A stretch of 64,000 nucleotides of DNA from Dichetophora obliterata (taxonomy: Eukaryota; Arthropoda; Insecta; Diptera; Sciomyzidae): the NCBI GenBank assembly GCA_963920525.1, contig OY986439.1:215563000-215626999 (forward strand), read 5' to 3'. The translations under genes were made by a program, and so were the position numbers. Positions within the stretch are counted from its first letter, which is position 1. Every line of letters begins with the position of its first letter. Shown piece after piece: positions 12,163 to 24,050 of the stretch. A model generated the notes under the pieces. That model did no database searches. It saw only the letters and a list, made by a program, of their open reading frames with translations, and was not told the origin of the DNA.

Positions 12163-12815
12163 TTAGTCCACATTGTCCTTGTTAGTGGAATTTTTGTCAT
12201 CGTCTGCACTGGGCGTGTGCCAAGTAAGTCGCTCTTCATAGAACTGTATGACTACCTGTGGACACTTGACATTGGCTTGCTTGGCCGGCACCAGATCCGC
12301 CTCATCGCTGCCCTTCCACTTCATGAGAAACATAAGTTCTCCGGATGAGTCTGTGGCGCCAATAATTTTCGAAGGCTCGAGACCGCGGTCGAAGCCCATT
12401 GTTTTGCGGCTTTCTTTTTCATCTTCGGCAACTTTTCGTTTAGCCTTCAGTTCGTTGACGGGCGTGGTGGACTGGCGTTTCTTAACATCTACTTTAGAAG
12501 AGTAAAAAAACATGCAGTAAACATTTTGAAGAGTTTTAAATGCTCCTTCACTACCTTTTTTGTTTTTAAGCGACTCTTCAAAAGCGGCTATTAGGTCCGG
12601 ACAGTCTAGATTTTCGACTGGCTCCCAGGTGTTGTCGCTGCGCGGAAAACCTTTCCACTTTAAATAGTATTCGGTCTATGCGTTTAAACACGACACAAAA
12701 GTCAGCACTCGCAAATAATTGAAAATAGCGCATAAATTACCTTGCCATTGCACACTCGTTTGTCTTCAATGCGTTCCACAGTGAATTCGCCGGCTTCTGC
12801 TTCCTCGTTGGCCAT
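12163..12815 (-). CDS. HP1b: Heterochromatin protein 1b (chromobox protein), 3 exons
   Basis: CDS is complement(join(12163..12491,12555..12675,12741..12815)), 174 aa. HP1 proteins read histone H3 methylated at lysine 9 through the chromodomain and dimerise through the chromoshadow domain. Exon 1 starts [20 protein letters not shown] and ends at AAG|GTAATT. Exon 2 carries [20 protein letters not shown], and exon 3 starts after CTAAAG. The chromodomain spans about residues 10-60, with probable aromatic cage residues F11, W32 and F35. The hinge (66-97) is lysine-rich (KKR, KAKRK). The chromoshadow domain (98-157) contains [19 protein letters not shown] and ends [16 protein letters not shown]. 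The wording of both domains matches Drosophila HP1b better than HP1a or HP1c. The acidic tail after W156 is short (about 17 aa), whereas the Drosophila HP1b tail as I recall it is much longer. Introns are 63 and 65 bp. The start is the first ATG before the domain. Confidence 0.93.
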
Positions 12816-13336
12816 AATCAACGTTTTTATTCTGTCGTTGCAACTACTTCAAGTTTGCACTATTTTTTGCTAAACTGGTGTCTTACTGCTGCTCGTTGCA
12901 CAGTTCAACCAATATAATATTTATTAAATTCGTCTCCAAAGATGCTGAAAGAAAATGTAGACCAGAAAAATTAACTTAAGTTTACAGATAAGGCAGATTA
13001 AACGAAGCAGGTTATTCAGTTTTGCGCGGACCAGCAGCGTTACCGACGCCCGTACACTTTTATCAACACTTAAGCAGTTACCAAGAGCGAAAACTTTATT
13101 TCCTCACAAAGCCCATATGTAATAATTTATTTTTTCTATATTTAATAGATTTACCTTCGAAATATTGGTTAGTTGAATAGCTATTTTCCAAAAAAAAATC
13201 TTGAAAGGTAGAGATTCACTGCGTCTATTTCTCGCTTTTTCGTATAAAATTTATGATGTGAAGTTGGCCCCGATTTTGCCTAACAATAATGTAAAATATT
13301 TCAAGCGTGTAGACCAACTACAAGCATACGTAACGT
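12816..13336. other. HP1b 5' flank
   Basis: This likely includes the HP1b leader and promoter (minus strand). A TATA-like TATAAT near 12916 is not diagnostic. No coding signal is seen. Confidence 0.35.
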
Positions 13337-15305
13337 AAAGGCTTAATTACACTAGAATAAAGTAGCGTAGCGTAACGTTGCCAATTGCCAAGTTAAAAAG
13401 TCTGTTTCCGTACTCTACACTGTGTAAGATTTGCGTAACTTCTGGTAAGCTCGAACTGAGAGAGTAAAAATTAAAATTGAGAATATTGGCAAAAGTTTCA
13501 AGCACAAAGCAGCTGATTTTGACAGCAGACGAGTCAAACGTAAATAGCACCAATTGAAATTGTCATTTTGTTTGTGAAGTAAATTGGTTTTAAGCTATAA
13601 AATCGTGCCAAACGTTAAAACACCAATTAAAATGATCAATTTCATTATGAAGTAAATTTTTTTTAAGCCATTGTATAATTATTTACGTATACCATGGTTT
13701 TAAGTTATAAAATTACTTTAAAGAATTCATTTATAGTTCAAAATATTTAGAAGGTCAAAAGAAACTGCAATTTGTAAATTTATTTTTAGCAGCAGAATTT
13801 GTGAATATTTGTGACTAACATTTGACATTTGCTCAGCCATTTTGGTATTTTTTGAAATTGTTGCTTTCATATTGCATTCTCATTGGTTGCAGATTTTGTT
13901 TGAGTTATCAACTTCGTTTTGACAGTTTCGTCTACCGGCTCTCCGCCCTAACACTACCTTGTCTAATTTTGCCATGCGAGACTGCAATGCGATTGTATAA
14001 TGAAATCTCAACGGCGTTTCTCAATGGCAATGAGAAACGCCAGTTTTGAAGGCACCAGAGTTGCGACAAATAAAAATAAAATATTGCTAATAGTAAACAA
14101 TAAATAATAAATTTCGAAGTAGTGCCTAAAAGATTAAAAATATTATTCGCGAAGTTTTAGTGCTTGGCCAAAATGCATATATTAAGAACTATTGTTTCTT
14201 AGTTTTTTTTTTCAAAATAATTTTTGTGACAGCTAGTTATCACATGCGTCGCTTTTAAAATTTTTGTAAATGCCTTGCACCGCACAAGCTCATCGTGAGG
14301 CTTTGTAGACTGCTACATAAGAAACTCTGCTTATGAAAATGCAGCCTTCTAGAAAAAAACGAATGCCTTTATAACAAATTTTCTGAGGGCTACAACCCAG
14401 CTAGAACAGTAACTGTTACATACGGCGTATATAACACGAGCGGTCACACGTTTTGCGTTACGTCCATATAAAATTTTTCATACAAAACTTGTGATCATTA
14501 CTCAAGCGGTGATCAAAATGTCACAAGGTTTGCATCTCTGATTCTCATCCGTGTGATCTGGCATCCCTTTTAGCCACACATGTTTTTACAATGAGAAAAA
14601 TACATAGCTAAACTGCTCACACCAATTATAAATTCAGTTGTGCACTATCCTCCCCTCTCCCTATGCCGTTGTGTCTAACCCACCCCCTAGCCATAAGGTT
14701 AGAGCTCTGGCCTCTTATATGACAAATTATAAACACAATTGTTTGAAGTTTTTGCATTAATTTTTTAATAAAATATTTACCTTCCGGATAGATTTAGCAT
14801 TGATTATACAATTTTAACCAGCAAACAATTATAAAATAATAATTCAGCATGAACAGCACATAACATCAAAAGCACATTTTCGCAGTTGCTTGTTTTTTCA
14901 AACAATTTGTCCCAAGTATTCTTCAGCATCTATTCAATTTCTTAATCTGAAAATAAAAATTATTAAATATCGTATGCACTTCCATCAAAACTTCCATTTG
15001 ATTGAACCGCTTTGTGTTGCATGCTTATTTTTCTTGTTGAGTTTATTTTTTGCCCGCAAAAGAGCTAGAAATACAAACACATATAACTTTTCTTGTTTTC
15101 CATGAAATGACAACATAAGAGTGTATTGGTGAACACCAAATTTTGATTAGTTGTGTATGTAAACTTGTTACTGCTGTCTAGCAGGGAAATCGGCGCTTGC
15201 ACTACGTTGGACTACGATTTCGGCGATCGTTTATCCTCAAGGCGACGTCGCACTACTCTACGTCCCGTTGCGCCACCTCACGTTGCTCTTGGTTAATCAA
15301 GCCTT
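13337..15305. mobile_element. Possible inverted-repeat element
   Basis: AAGGCTTAATTA at about 13338 faces TTAATCAAGCCTT near 15292-15304, and both ends are followed internally by CGTAGCG/GCAACG-rich sequence. The target duplication is unclear. The only coding potential inside is short spurious frames. A perfect 11-bp hairpin lies at 14013-14041. Confidence 0.3.
14013..14041. repeat. Perfect 11-bp hairpin
   Basis: GGCGTTTCTCA, a 7-nt loop ATGGCAA, then TGAGAAACGCC. It stands out from the AT-rich surroundings. It may be the centre of a foldback element. Confidence 0.7.
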
Positions 15306-15329
15306 AAGAATAGATGCATTCTCTTATTA

Positions 15330-15496
15330 GCGGCGTTCACATGATCCTACATGTTGGCACGCCTGGCGTGATGGCCTTGAATTTGAAATATTTCAAATTC
15401 AAGATAACATGTTGTCAGTCGGCTGTATCGAGCGTTCGAACGGTCAAATACGAGGCTTGTCCTACAATGCGTGACAACACACACGTAGCTCCATGT
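15330..15496. mobile_element. Short MITE, copy A (inverted relative to copy B)
   Basis: It begins GCGGCGTTCACATGATCC and contains GGCTGTATCGAGCGTTCGAA. It matches 15958-16127 in reverse complement along about 150 bp. Its far end (GCGTGACAACACACACG) is diverged. Confidence 0.65.
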
Positions 15497-15957
15497 GTTT
15501 TTTATATTTCTACTTATATGATTGCAGCGTGTGGTTCCATAGAAAGTCCGCACTGTGAACTATATTAATTACAAATAAATTCGTCTGTCCACTTAAAATA
15601 CGTTTACACCGAAGCTAAGCACGTTTTATCGCTATTGTGTTTTATCTTTTTCACGTTTTAGTTTGACATTTATGTTTTCTTACTGTTCCATTTTTGCTTT
15701 AATTATGCTCATTTTCGTGAAAAAATAAAGCTTTGACACTTGAGGTGTTGTCACCTTTCATTTTTACCATGATATGTTTCGACCTTTACAGTGTTTTAAT
15801 GGTGTTTTATAATAAAACGCGCTGTGAGGTGTTTTAAATTTTGTATGGTAAAACACTCAAAATACGATCATACGGGCATAAGTGTTGGATTTTTACAACA
15901 GAAATTAAAATTCGCTGTCACCTTGTTTTCTTCCAGCATAAGGTAATCAAGCCAATA

Positions 15958-16127
15958 GTGGGGTTCATATGGTCCTATATGTTGTCACGCATTGAAGGAC
16001 AAGCCTCGTGTTTGACCGTTCGAACGCTCGATACAGCCGACTGACAACATATTATCTTGAATTCGAAATATATCAAATCAAGGCCATCACGCAAGCGTGA
16101 CAACATGTAGGATCATGTGAACCCCGC
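15958..16127. mobile_element. Short MITE, copy B, 170 bp
   Basis: The ends are GTGGGGTTCATATGGTCCTA and, inverted, GCGGGGTTCACATGATCCTA, so the terminal repeats run about 32 bp. It shares its interior with 15330-15496 in the opposite orientation. No coding capacity. Confidence 0.75.
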
Positions 16128-17174
16128 TTATAGAACCACTCAACACACATAAATTAACGAGCAATAATTACCTTCGCCGGCAAATATTTGTGTTATGTTT
16201 TAAAATCTACGAATGGTTTTGATACTTAATTATTTATTTATAATATTTTTCATATTATTATGCAGTTATATAAATAATTGAAGTGCAATTGTTAATTCGG
16301 CCAATGTGTGTGACACACGCTGTTAATTTTGTTTTTCTTTTGTTTAACACTCTATAATCGCAGCTCGTGAGGAAATAGGTAGATGTCAAGGCTACCTAGT
16401 AGTTATTGTATCATGCAAACAATTATTAAAAAAATAAGTGACAGATCATAAAAACAAGGTGCGGCACCTGTGTTTAAAATTGTTAAAGGCTATATCCCAA
16501 TATTATATGGATAGCAAAACTAATCCTATTTGTTTTCGGATTATTATTTATGTTTTTGTGTTGCATAAAAAAATAATCGGGTTTATTTTGAAGCTAATAT
16601 AACCGCTTTACATGGAAAGCTAAAGAAGTGCTATCATATGATTTAACGAAGGTAGAACCAAACGCGATGGTCAACACAAAGAGAAAAATACACAAAAAAA
16701 AAAAATAGAAATAAAATTGTCCTAATGGTACTTCGTACATACACATAAAATAAAGTATTTAAAATAGTGCGAAAGTATGTACTTATGCAACATTGAAAAT
16801 TGGCATCACCTTTTCATTTCACAACTGGCAATACCTTTTACGAAGGCGACTAGCCTCATTGACAGTGAAAATTATTTTAATCATATAAATTTGTAAGTTT
16901 TCTCCAATAATATTATCCAGAAATAATAAAAAATTTGTTTAAACATGAGTCTAAGATTAGCACTAGAGCTATTTTATAAAATTTTGCGCTTAAGAACTTA
17001 GTACTGCTTGTAAATGCTTGTGAAATTTTTGCAACCATCGTCTTGCACACGTACGGAGTCGCCGTATATCGCCATGTTGGCCAAACGTCAACTGCGCTGT
17101 ACTCTAACCTCAAAAAATTACAATTAAGTAGAAATTATTTAAATATTTTCTTACATTTATAGAGGAATTTAGAA
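16128..17174. other. eIF3c 5' flank and leader
   Basis: No gene is seen to about 16900. An acceptor-like ATTTATAG lies at about 17155-17162, just upstream of the eIF3c ATG, so the leader may contain an intron. The likely transcription start is somewhere near 17040-17110, where GC content rises. The exact start cannot be read. Confidence 0.4.
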
Positions 17175-20043
17175 ATGTCGAGGTTCTTTGCAACAGGTTC
17201 TGACTCCGAATCCGAGTCCAGTGAGGAAGAGGTCCAGGTGCCAACTTTTGGAAAGGCCCCACAATATGTAAGTTACAAAACGAAAACTTTCCTTTCTTGC
17301 ATTTGTTAAATTACCTTGTATTTGATGATTTTAGCAATTTAGCGACGATGAAGAAGAAGTCAAACGTGTGGTGCGTTCGACTAAAGAGAAGCGTTATGAA
17401 AATCTCATCAGCATAATCAAGACCATACGCAATCACAAGAAAATCAAGGACATGGCTAGTATACTCAGTAGTTTTGAGGATTTGTCGCGCGCTTATACAA
17501 AGGCTTTGCCTGTAATCACCAAGGAGGAGAATGGCATAACGCCTCGTTTCTTTATACGCTGTTTGGCTGAGCTGGAAGATTTCATAAATGAAGTTTGGGA
17601 GGATCGTGATGGACGTAAAAATTTGTCGAAGAACAACTCTAAATCGCTTGGCACCCTGCGTCAGAAAGTGCGCAAGTATATCAAGGACTTTGAGGAGGAT
17701 TTGACTCGTTTCCGCGAGTCGCCCGACCAAGAAAGCGAGGAAGAGGAGGAAAAGCCTGAATCTGATCAGGAGGAGCTGCCAGTTCATGCTGAATTGCGTG
17801 CGCCACAAGCGGTTAAAACACCGAAGGCTCAAAAGGAAGAGGAATCTGATGACTCCATTGACTGGGGCTCTGACACAGATTCTGAAAGCGAGTCTTCCGA
17901 CGATGAAAACCAATACCAAAATATGCGCGAACGTTTTTTGAAGAAGGCCACCGATAAGGATGATAAAGAAGAAGAGCGTAAAGAAGATCGCAAACGCGAA
18001 AAGCGGGTCAAGGACATGAAGGTGCGCAGGAAGCGCGATGAAGCTTTGGAGGATGATGAAGAAGGTGAATGGGAGACTGTGGTCAAAGGCCATACTGTTG
18101 AAAAGCCCAAAATGTTTGAAAAAGATGCCGAAATCGATATTCCATTAGTTTTGGAGAAGTTGAATGAAATCATGTCGGTGCGTGGGAAAAAACGCACTGA
18201 TCGTCGTCTGCAGATTGATTTGCTCTTCGAGCTGAAGGAAATTGCAGAGCAAAACAATCTTGGCAATGCAGTCTCTGTTAAAATTCACTTCAACATTATC
18301 TCGGCCATCTTCGATTACAACCAGAAGATCTCCGAACCCATGAAGCTCGAATACTGGAGCAAATTGCTGGAGATCATGCAGAGTATGATGAAGATTCTAC
18401 TGGCCAATGAAGACATACACATGATTGAGATAGTGTCGGAGGACAATGAAGAGTTTATGATTGCTCCTTACTACATACGTGGCTGTTCTCTAGCTGCTGT
18501 TGAACGTCTGGACGATGAGTTCACAAAGCTTTTGAAAGAATGCGATCCTCATTCCAATGATTATGTGTCTCGTCTAAAGGACGAAGTCACCGTGACCAAG
18601 ATTATAGAAAGTGTTTTGGAGTACTTTGAGCGCGTAGGTAGCAATAATGAACGTTGCCGCGTCTATCTGCGAAAAATTGAGCATCTGTACTACAAGTTCG
18701 ATCCTGATGTGCTCAAGCGCAAGAAGGGTGAGCTACCAGCCAATACTGTGACCTCTGTGGAGACCATGGAGAAACTCTGCAAGTTTATCTACTCCAAGGA
18801 CGATACTGATCGTATTCGTACGCGTGCTATTTTGGCTCATATCTATCACCACGCCATGCATGATAACTGGTTCCAGGCCAGAGACTTGGTGCTAATGTCG
18901 CATTTGCAGGACAACATTGACGTAGCTGATCCATCGACACGCATTCTATATAACCGGATGATGGCCAACTTGGGCTTGTGCGCTTTCCGCCAGGAGAACG
19001 TCAAGGATGCGCATCACTGTTTGGTCGATCTGATGGTCACTGGTAAGCCGAAGGAGCTGTTGGCTCAGGGTTTGCTGCCACAAAGACAGCATGAACGATC
19101 TGCTGAGCAGGAAAAGATTGAAAAGCAGCGTCAAATGCCTTTCCACATGCACATCAATTTGGAGCTTTTGGAATGTGTTTACCTGGTATCCGCCATGTTG
19201 CTCGAGATTCCCTACATTGCCGCACATGAATTTGACGCACGTCGCCGTATGATCAGGTAAGAAAAGAGGGTTAAAATCACACTTAAGCATTTTTTTAAAA
19301 ATTTATAATCTTTTAGCAAAACCTTCTACCAGCAGCTGCGCTCCTCTGAACGCCAGTCACTTGTTGGCCCACCGGAGTCGATGCGTGAACACGTTGTTGC
19401 CGCTGCCAAGGCCATGCGTTGCGGGAATTGGCAGGCTTGCGTCAACTTTATTGTCAACAAAAAGATGAACACCAAGGTTTGGGATCTGTTTTACGAAGCT
19501 GATCGTGTACGCTCTATGCTCACCAAATTCATCAAAGAGGAAAGTTTACGCACCTATCTATTTACCTACTCCAACGTCTACACCTCGTTGAGCATCCCTT
19601 CGTTGGCCCAGATGTATGAGTTGCCAGTGCAGAAGGTACACTCGCTCATCAGCAAGATGATTATCAACGAGGAGCTCATGGCTTCCTTGGATGATCCAAC
19701 AGAAACTGTGGTTATGCATCGTTCGGAACCCTCCAGGTTACAGGCTTTGGCCATGCAATTTGTTGATAAGGTCACCAACTTAGTTGATGTTAATGAGAAG
19801 GTCTTTGACATGAAGCAAGGCAACTTCTTCCAGCGCGGAAATATGAATAATCGCGATCGTGGCTATAATCGTAATCAAAATAATCAGGGTGGAAACTGGG
19901 GCGGTCAGCGACGAGACAATCGTAACCAACGCAATCGTAATCAACGCAATCGCGGTGATCATCAACATAACAAAAACCAGCAGCAGCATCGAGATGCTGA
20001 TCAACCTCAAATTCAACAGCAACAAATAATTGAGGAAGAGTAG
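17175..20043 (+). CDS. eIF3c: Eukaryotic translation initiation factor 3 subunit C, 3 exons
   Basis: CDS is join(17175..17267,17335..19256,19317..20043), 913 aa. eIF3c is a core PCI subunit of eIF3, which sits on the 40S ribosomal subunit and recruits mRNA and other initiation factors in the cytoplasm. Exon 1 encodes [19 protein letters not shown] and ends TAT|GTAAGT. Exon 2 resumes [20 protein letters not shown]. Exon 3 completes a split serine codon (AG|C) and continues [20 protein letters not shown]. The N-terminal eIF3c domain fills about residues 30-690, with an acidic linker near 120-200 rich in E, D and S ([20 protein letters not shown]). The PCI domain lies at about 690-820, and an N/R/G/Q-rich tail (about 848-913) ends QQQIIEEE. 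Similarity to Drosophila eIF3-S8 is evident end to end and the lengths agree. Introns are 67 and 60 bp. Both frames close without stops. Confidence 0.97.
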
Positions 20044-20107
20044 ACAGCACGAATAGCAAGAACCCAAGGATAAACAGAAAACTAAAGTGAACCTAATTTA
20101 TTTATTC

Positions 20108-20113
20108 ATTAAA
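20108..20113 (+). terminator. Candidate poly(A) signal of eIF3c
   Basis: ATTAAA, 65 nt after the eIF3c stop codon, in AT-rich DNA. Confidence 0.5.
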
Positions 20114-20169
20114 GTCGACTGACATGAATTTTTTTAAAATTACAAATATAAATGTCAAAAAGTGCTGCA

Positions 20170-20218
20170 CCCCCCGGTTCTGAGCGAGAACGTTTCGACC
20201 TTGCTCTGAACCGGGGGG
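20170..20218. repeat. GC-rich long hairpin downstream of eIF3c
   Basis: CCCCCCGGTTC (20170-20180) pairs perfectly with GAACCGGGGGG (20208-20218). After one T/T mismatch the stem continues GAGCGAG against CTTGCTC, with one G-U pair. The arm is about 18-19 nt with a loop of about 10 nt. It lies about 57 bp after the probable poly(A) signal. It could be a small TE footprint or a structured RNA. The function is unknown. Confidence 0.75.
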
Positions 20219-20473
20219 GAGGGGCTACTTATTAAACAAAAGCACTACATAGATTTCTCCTAGGAACACCTTTTCTGTTTTCTTTTTAAAATTGGGTAAA
20301 ATGGATAGCTGAAAAATACGCGATAATTATAAAAAAATTAATGCATTTTGTAACTTTAAAAAAAATGTCTACATATAATTGATTAATAAAGATTCAGCAA
20401 AAAAACTCAAAAACTTGTCTATTTGGAAAACACTCTCGGTTATATCAGTAGCGTTTTTTTTATTCTATTACAA

Positions 20474-21579
20474 TCATGCTGATTGTGGAATCCGGCGGAT
20501 CAGTTGCGGCGGGAGTTAATCAGATTCGCATTCCCTTCCCTTTAAGCAAAAATTCCATCGTAGAATCCTTGCGAGGGAACTGCAATACCGATACGCACTA
20601 CGAACTCTGAAAAACAGCTATTCGGCTGTCAAAACAAAAGTAACGAGTGAATTTGTTTAAGTGCAATTTATTTATAATAATTTATTTATAATAAAAGTGA
20701 AAAATATAATCAAAAAGAAAATTTAAATGTAATAATACAATAAATTTATTTTAAAAAATCCTTAAAACATTGTGCTGGCAATATAGAGATCTTGGCGAGT
20801 GCTCCTTTCAACGCACCACAGCGTTGCAGCGGTCAGGACGCATCGCACTAGCTCTTTTTTGTTGGTGTTGATGTTTTTGGCGTATATTTATGGTATTTAC
20901 TTTGCTCCTGAGTCATCTGGATCCACACCAAGACATTTCAGCCTTATCTCTGCTGCTCCTGGTGCAGATTCCGATGCTATGTGATATTCCAAAATATTGG
21001 TGCAATAAAATGCGTTTTGGTTGAGCTGCAACGCTTTGAAATTGAGTATTTTTTTAAGAAATTCTAATTTTGGGCATAGCTCTTTGAGGTGATTTATAGA
21101 AATAATTAGCAAAAATCTAGTTTTTAATAAAACTAAGCCAATTACAGAGCATACTTTTAAGAAGTTTACGTGTTAATAAAAAAAGAAATTTGATATATTT
21201 GAATGAGATATAATGAGATATAATGAGATATATGAGATATAATGAGAAATTAGCATATTTTGATGGAAAAAAAACACAGAATATGTTAAATAAGGGATTC
21301 TTTCGAATTATTAAAATACATATATTGTACAATATATGTTTTTTTTGTTTAAAAAAATGCTTAAAATTAAAAATTTACATACAAAATCAAATAAAAAATT
21401 AATATAGGTCCTAGGGAGGTGCCCCTAGGGTCTAACCGATTTCAACCATTTTCAGTACGCATCTGTTACTCTATTTCTCTACTCTTCTGACGATTTTTGT
21501 TAAGATCGGCCAACTTTTGTGTGTACCTTACATAAAAAATCAAGTAAAAAATTCATATAGGATTCCACAATCAGCATGA
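20474..21579. mobile_element. Inverted-repeat DNA element, 1106 bp, non-coding
   Basis: It starts TCATGCTGATTGTGGAATCC and ends with its exact reverse complement (21560-21579), a perfect 20-bp terminal repeat. No transposase is seen inside. The right part (21382-21460) carries a repeat that recurs inverted at 26030-26095. The target duplication is not clear. Confidence 0.7.
21382..21460 (+). repeat. Dispersed repeat (partner 26030-26095, inverted)
   Basis: Shared segments include CCCTAGGGTCTAACC and an AAAATCAA-TAAAAAAATTA tract, with about 80% similarity by eye. Confidence 0.55.
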
Positions 21580-22334
21580 ATAATATTTGTAGAACATACA
21601 TAGGTACTGGGCTTCTTGGCCATTTGGCACCATCTAGTGGAACTTATGCTTTTCCTAATTATGAGCCTGTTCGGAAATGCATCACGGTGTGCCGTATGCG
21701 CACAACTGACATTTTTCAAGCGTCCAAATTGCAGCGTGAATTTTTTTGATGCGAATGATGAGTGAAGCTTGATAGGAAAATTTTATTTTAGAATGTTTGA
21801 CGTTTGCAGTGCTGCATAATTGGCCTTTTTCGAACATTTTGCTTCAGATCAGGTTCTAAGGTTGTGTTGATTTTCGAAACAGCGGAATCCAGTAGCATGT
21901 GTTTTACGGATAATGTTGTTAATGTTGTAGACTTTAGATGGTTGGTTTATGCGTTGTGCAGATTCGCGATAAAAATATATTTTCTTATTTTATTTTTATT
22001 TAGGTCCTGCCTAATTGGATGCCGGCGAAGTTCGCCACTGGCTCTAAATTTGTTTTTTTATTACAGCCGTCCACTTTATAGTGCAAAGGCTTTAGTTTCA
22101 CAAGTTGGCAGCTTAGAAAAGCTCAGAGACTTTTGAAAAATAAAATTAACGAATTAGCTGGCAGCTTAGAAGCTCAAAAACTAATTGATTTATTTTCAAA
22201 TTTGTTCATCCTTTTATAGTAAGCATAACGGTATTTTGTCTTAAAACTAGTTAACAATTGTTTGTGTAGTTTAGAATGTAAATATAATCATATGTTCTTT
22301 AATTAGTGTAAGAGTAATAGTAGAATATCGTTTA
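21580..22334. other. Intergenic, no gene seen
   Basis: Contains short open frames only. The sequence around 22215-22325 is weakly similar to 24105-24180 on the other side of the LINE. Confidence 0.35.
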
Positions 22335-24050
22335 TTTATTCATTCATCTACCGGGTAAATACCCTTACAGATTACATATTTAAACTTAAATTATTATTGC
22401 TTATAATATATCTTAAAATACATTTTATGTATAGAGGTTCTTAAAAATAATTAATGCAAGTGCCAGTTCAAGGTAGTTAACCTGAACAACAAAGTGTATG
22501 TAGAAACAAGAAATTTTTACAATTTACAATTTATATTATTTCATCTACTGGGCTTGGCCCTTACAGATGTTATAACAATACAATATACAAAACTACAATA
22601 TATGATAACATGATATTACATATATAGCATTAAACATATTCATTCATAAAGAAATTTTTTAAATTAAGTCAATGTGAATTAAATTGAATTTACATATTTA
22701 AAGACATCACGCTTAAAGGCATCTCTAGGAGAACTGAAATCTAAATGATCACCAGCTTGATTGCAAAAATAAAGACATTTGGATAAAGGCTCATTGCTAC
22801 CGTAATTAGTCCGGTGAAAGTTAATGTAAAATAGGCTTCTTTCTCGGAGCAATCTTGAAGGAGCGTAAAATGGAATGAGCGACAACAACTCATCACAGTC
22901 AATTTTGCTATCCAGAATGTCCTTAACGAACAGAATGCTATGAGCTTGCCTTCTCAGTTGAAGACTTTCTATGTTTAAGAGTTTGCAACGCGTAGTGTAG
23001 TCAGGCATAGTTTCCCAAGAGAACAAACGACGAAGAGCAAATCTTGTAAATTGCTTTTGAATACTTTCAATGCGGTTTATTTGGTTATCGTAGAAAGGAT
23101 TCCATACAAGACTTACATATTCCAGATGGGATCTCACTAAGCTTAGAAAAAGTGTTTTTAATGTTAATAGGTCTTTAAATTCTCTGGAGTTTCGTTTTAA
23201 GAACCCAAATTGAGAATTTGCTTTAGAAACAATATATTCTCTATGAAGGTTGAAAGTTAACTTAGAATCAAAATATATGCCTAGATCTCTAATAACATCG
23301 ACACGATCAAAAACACCATTATTACCATAACAATAATCATTAATTAAAGTGCTCACTTTACGCGAGCATGTAAAAATTTTGCACTTAGAGAAATTGAGGC
23401 TCATCCCATTTATATTGCACCATCGAAGGAGAGAATTTATATCATTTTGGAAACTAGCGCAATCAGATACATTACTTATAGACTTGAACATTTTTAAGTC
23501 ATCAGCATACAACAAGGTTTTACATGAGTGAAGATTATAGTTGATATCATTAGTGTGGATTAAAAATAGCAGAGGCCCAAGGTGGCTTCCTTGAGGAACC
23601 CCTGACGCTGCATATATAGTTTTCGAATAACAGTTATTGATTTTAACCGTGAGCAATCTATTATGCAAGTATGATTCCAACCATTTTAGAAAGCTAGAGT
23701 GGCAACCAAGTTTTTCAAGCTTATACAGAAGCAAGTTGAGAGGTAGAGTGTCAAATGCTTTCACAAAATCTGTGTAGAGGACATCGACTTGTTGCCCATT
23801 TTCGACCTCCTTTACACAAAAATTCGCAAACAGGGTCAGATTGGTTGCGGTGGACCTGCCTGCAAAAAAACCATGCTGTTGGGGGATGATAAAATTTTTG
23901 ACCTCATCAAAAAGTTTTTTACTTACTAATTTATCTAAAATCTTTGGAATCACCGACTGTTTAACAATAGGTCTATAGTTGTTTATACGAAATTTAGGAC
24001 CGGATTTAAAGATAGGCGAAATAAATGCAAACTTCCATATCGTAATACAT
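22335..24050 (-). mobile_element. 5'-truncated non-LTR retrotransposon (jockey/CR1-like LINE)
   Basis: The element runs on the minus strand. The reverse-transcriptase frame occupies 22679-24046, and upstream of it the reading frame is lost. The 3' region carries two copies of a hairpin-plus-tail motif. One is at about 22535-22570 (CTGTAAGGGCCAAGCCCAG then TAGATGAAAT) and the other at about 22340-22370 (CTGTAAGGGTATTTACCCGG then TAGATGAATGAATAAATAAA). Such structured 3' ends followed by short repeats are typical of LINEs. The truncation at the 5' side is the usual result of incomplete reverse transcription. Confidence 0.8.
22679..24046 (-). pseudogene. LINE reverse transcriptase, C-terminal part of ORF2
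   Basis: About 455 codons are open without a stop. The frame opens inside the RT domain with WKFAFISPIFKSG and NYRPI. It then shows palm motif A (VLYTDFVKAFDTL), motif B (ASGVPQGSHLGPLLF) and the catalytic YADD in LLYADDLKMF, followed by the thumb and a C-terminal tail with LEYVSLVWNPFY. The endonuclease domain and RT N-terminus are absent because of 5' truncation. The YADD and SGVPQGS motifs are intact, so the insertion is fairly young. The clade within the jockey/CR1 group is not resolved. Confidence 0.85.

Noticed and set aside
17311..18093. Long 260-codon minus-strand frame opposite eIF3c
   Set aside because: It is antisense to a confirmed coding exon and rich in F and L, as expected from the complement of acidic/lysine codons.
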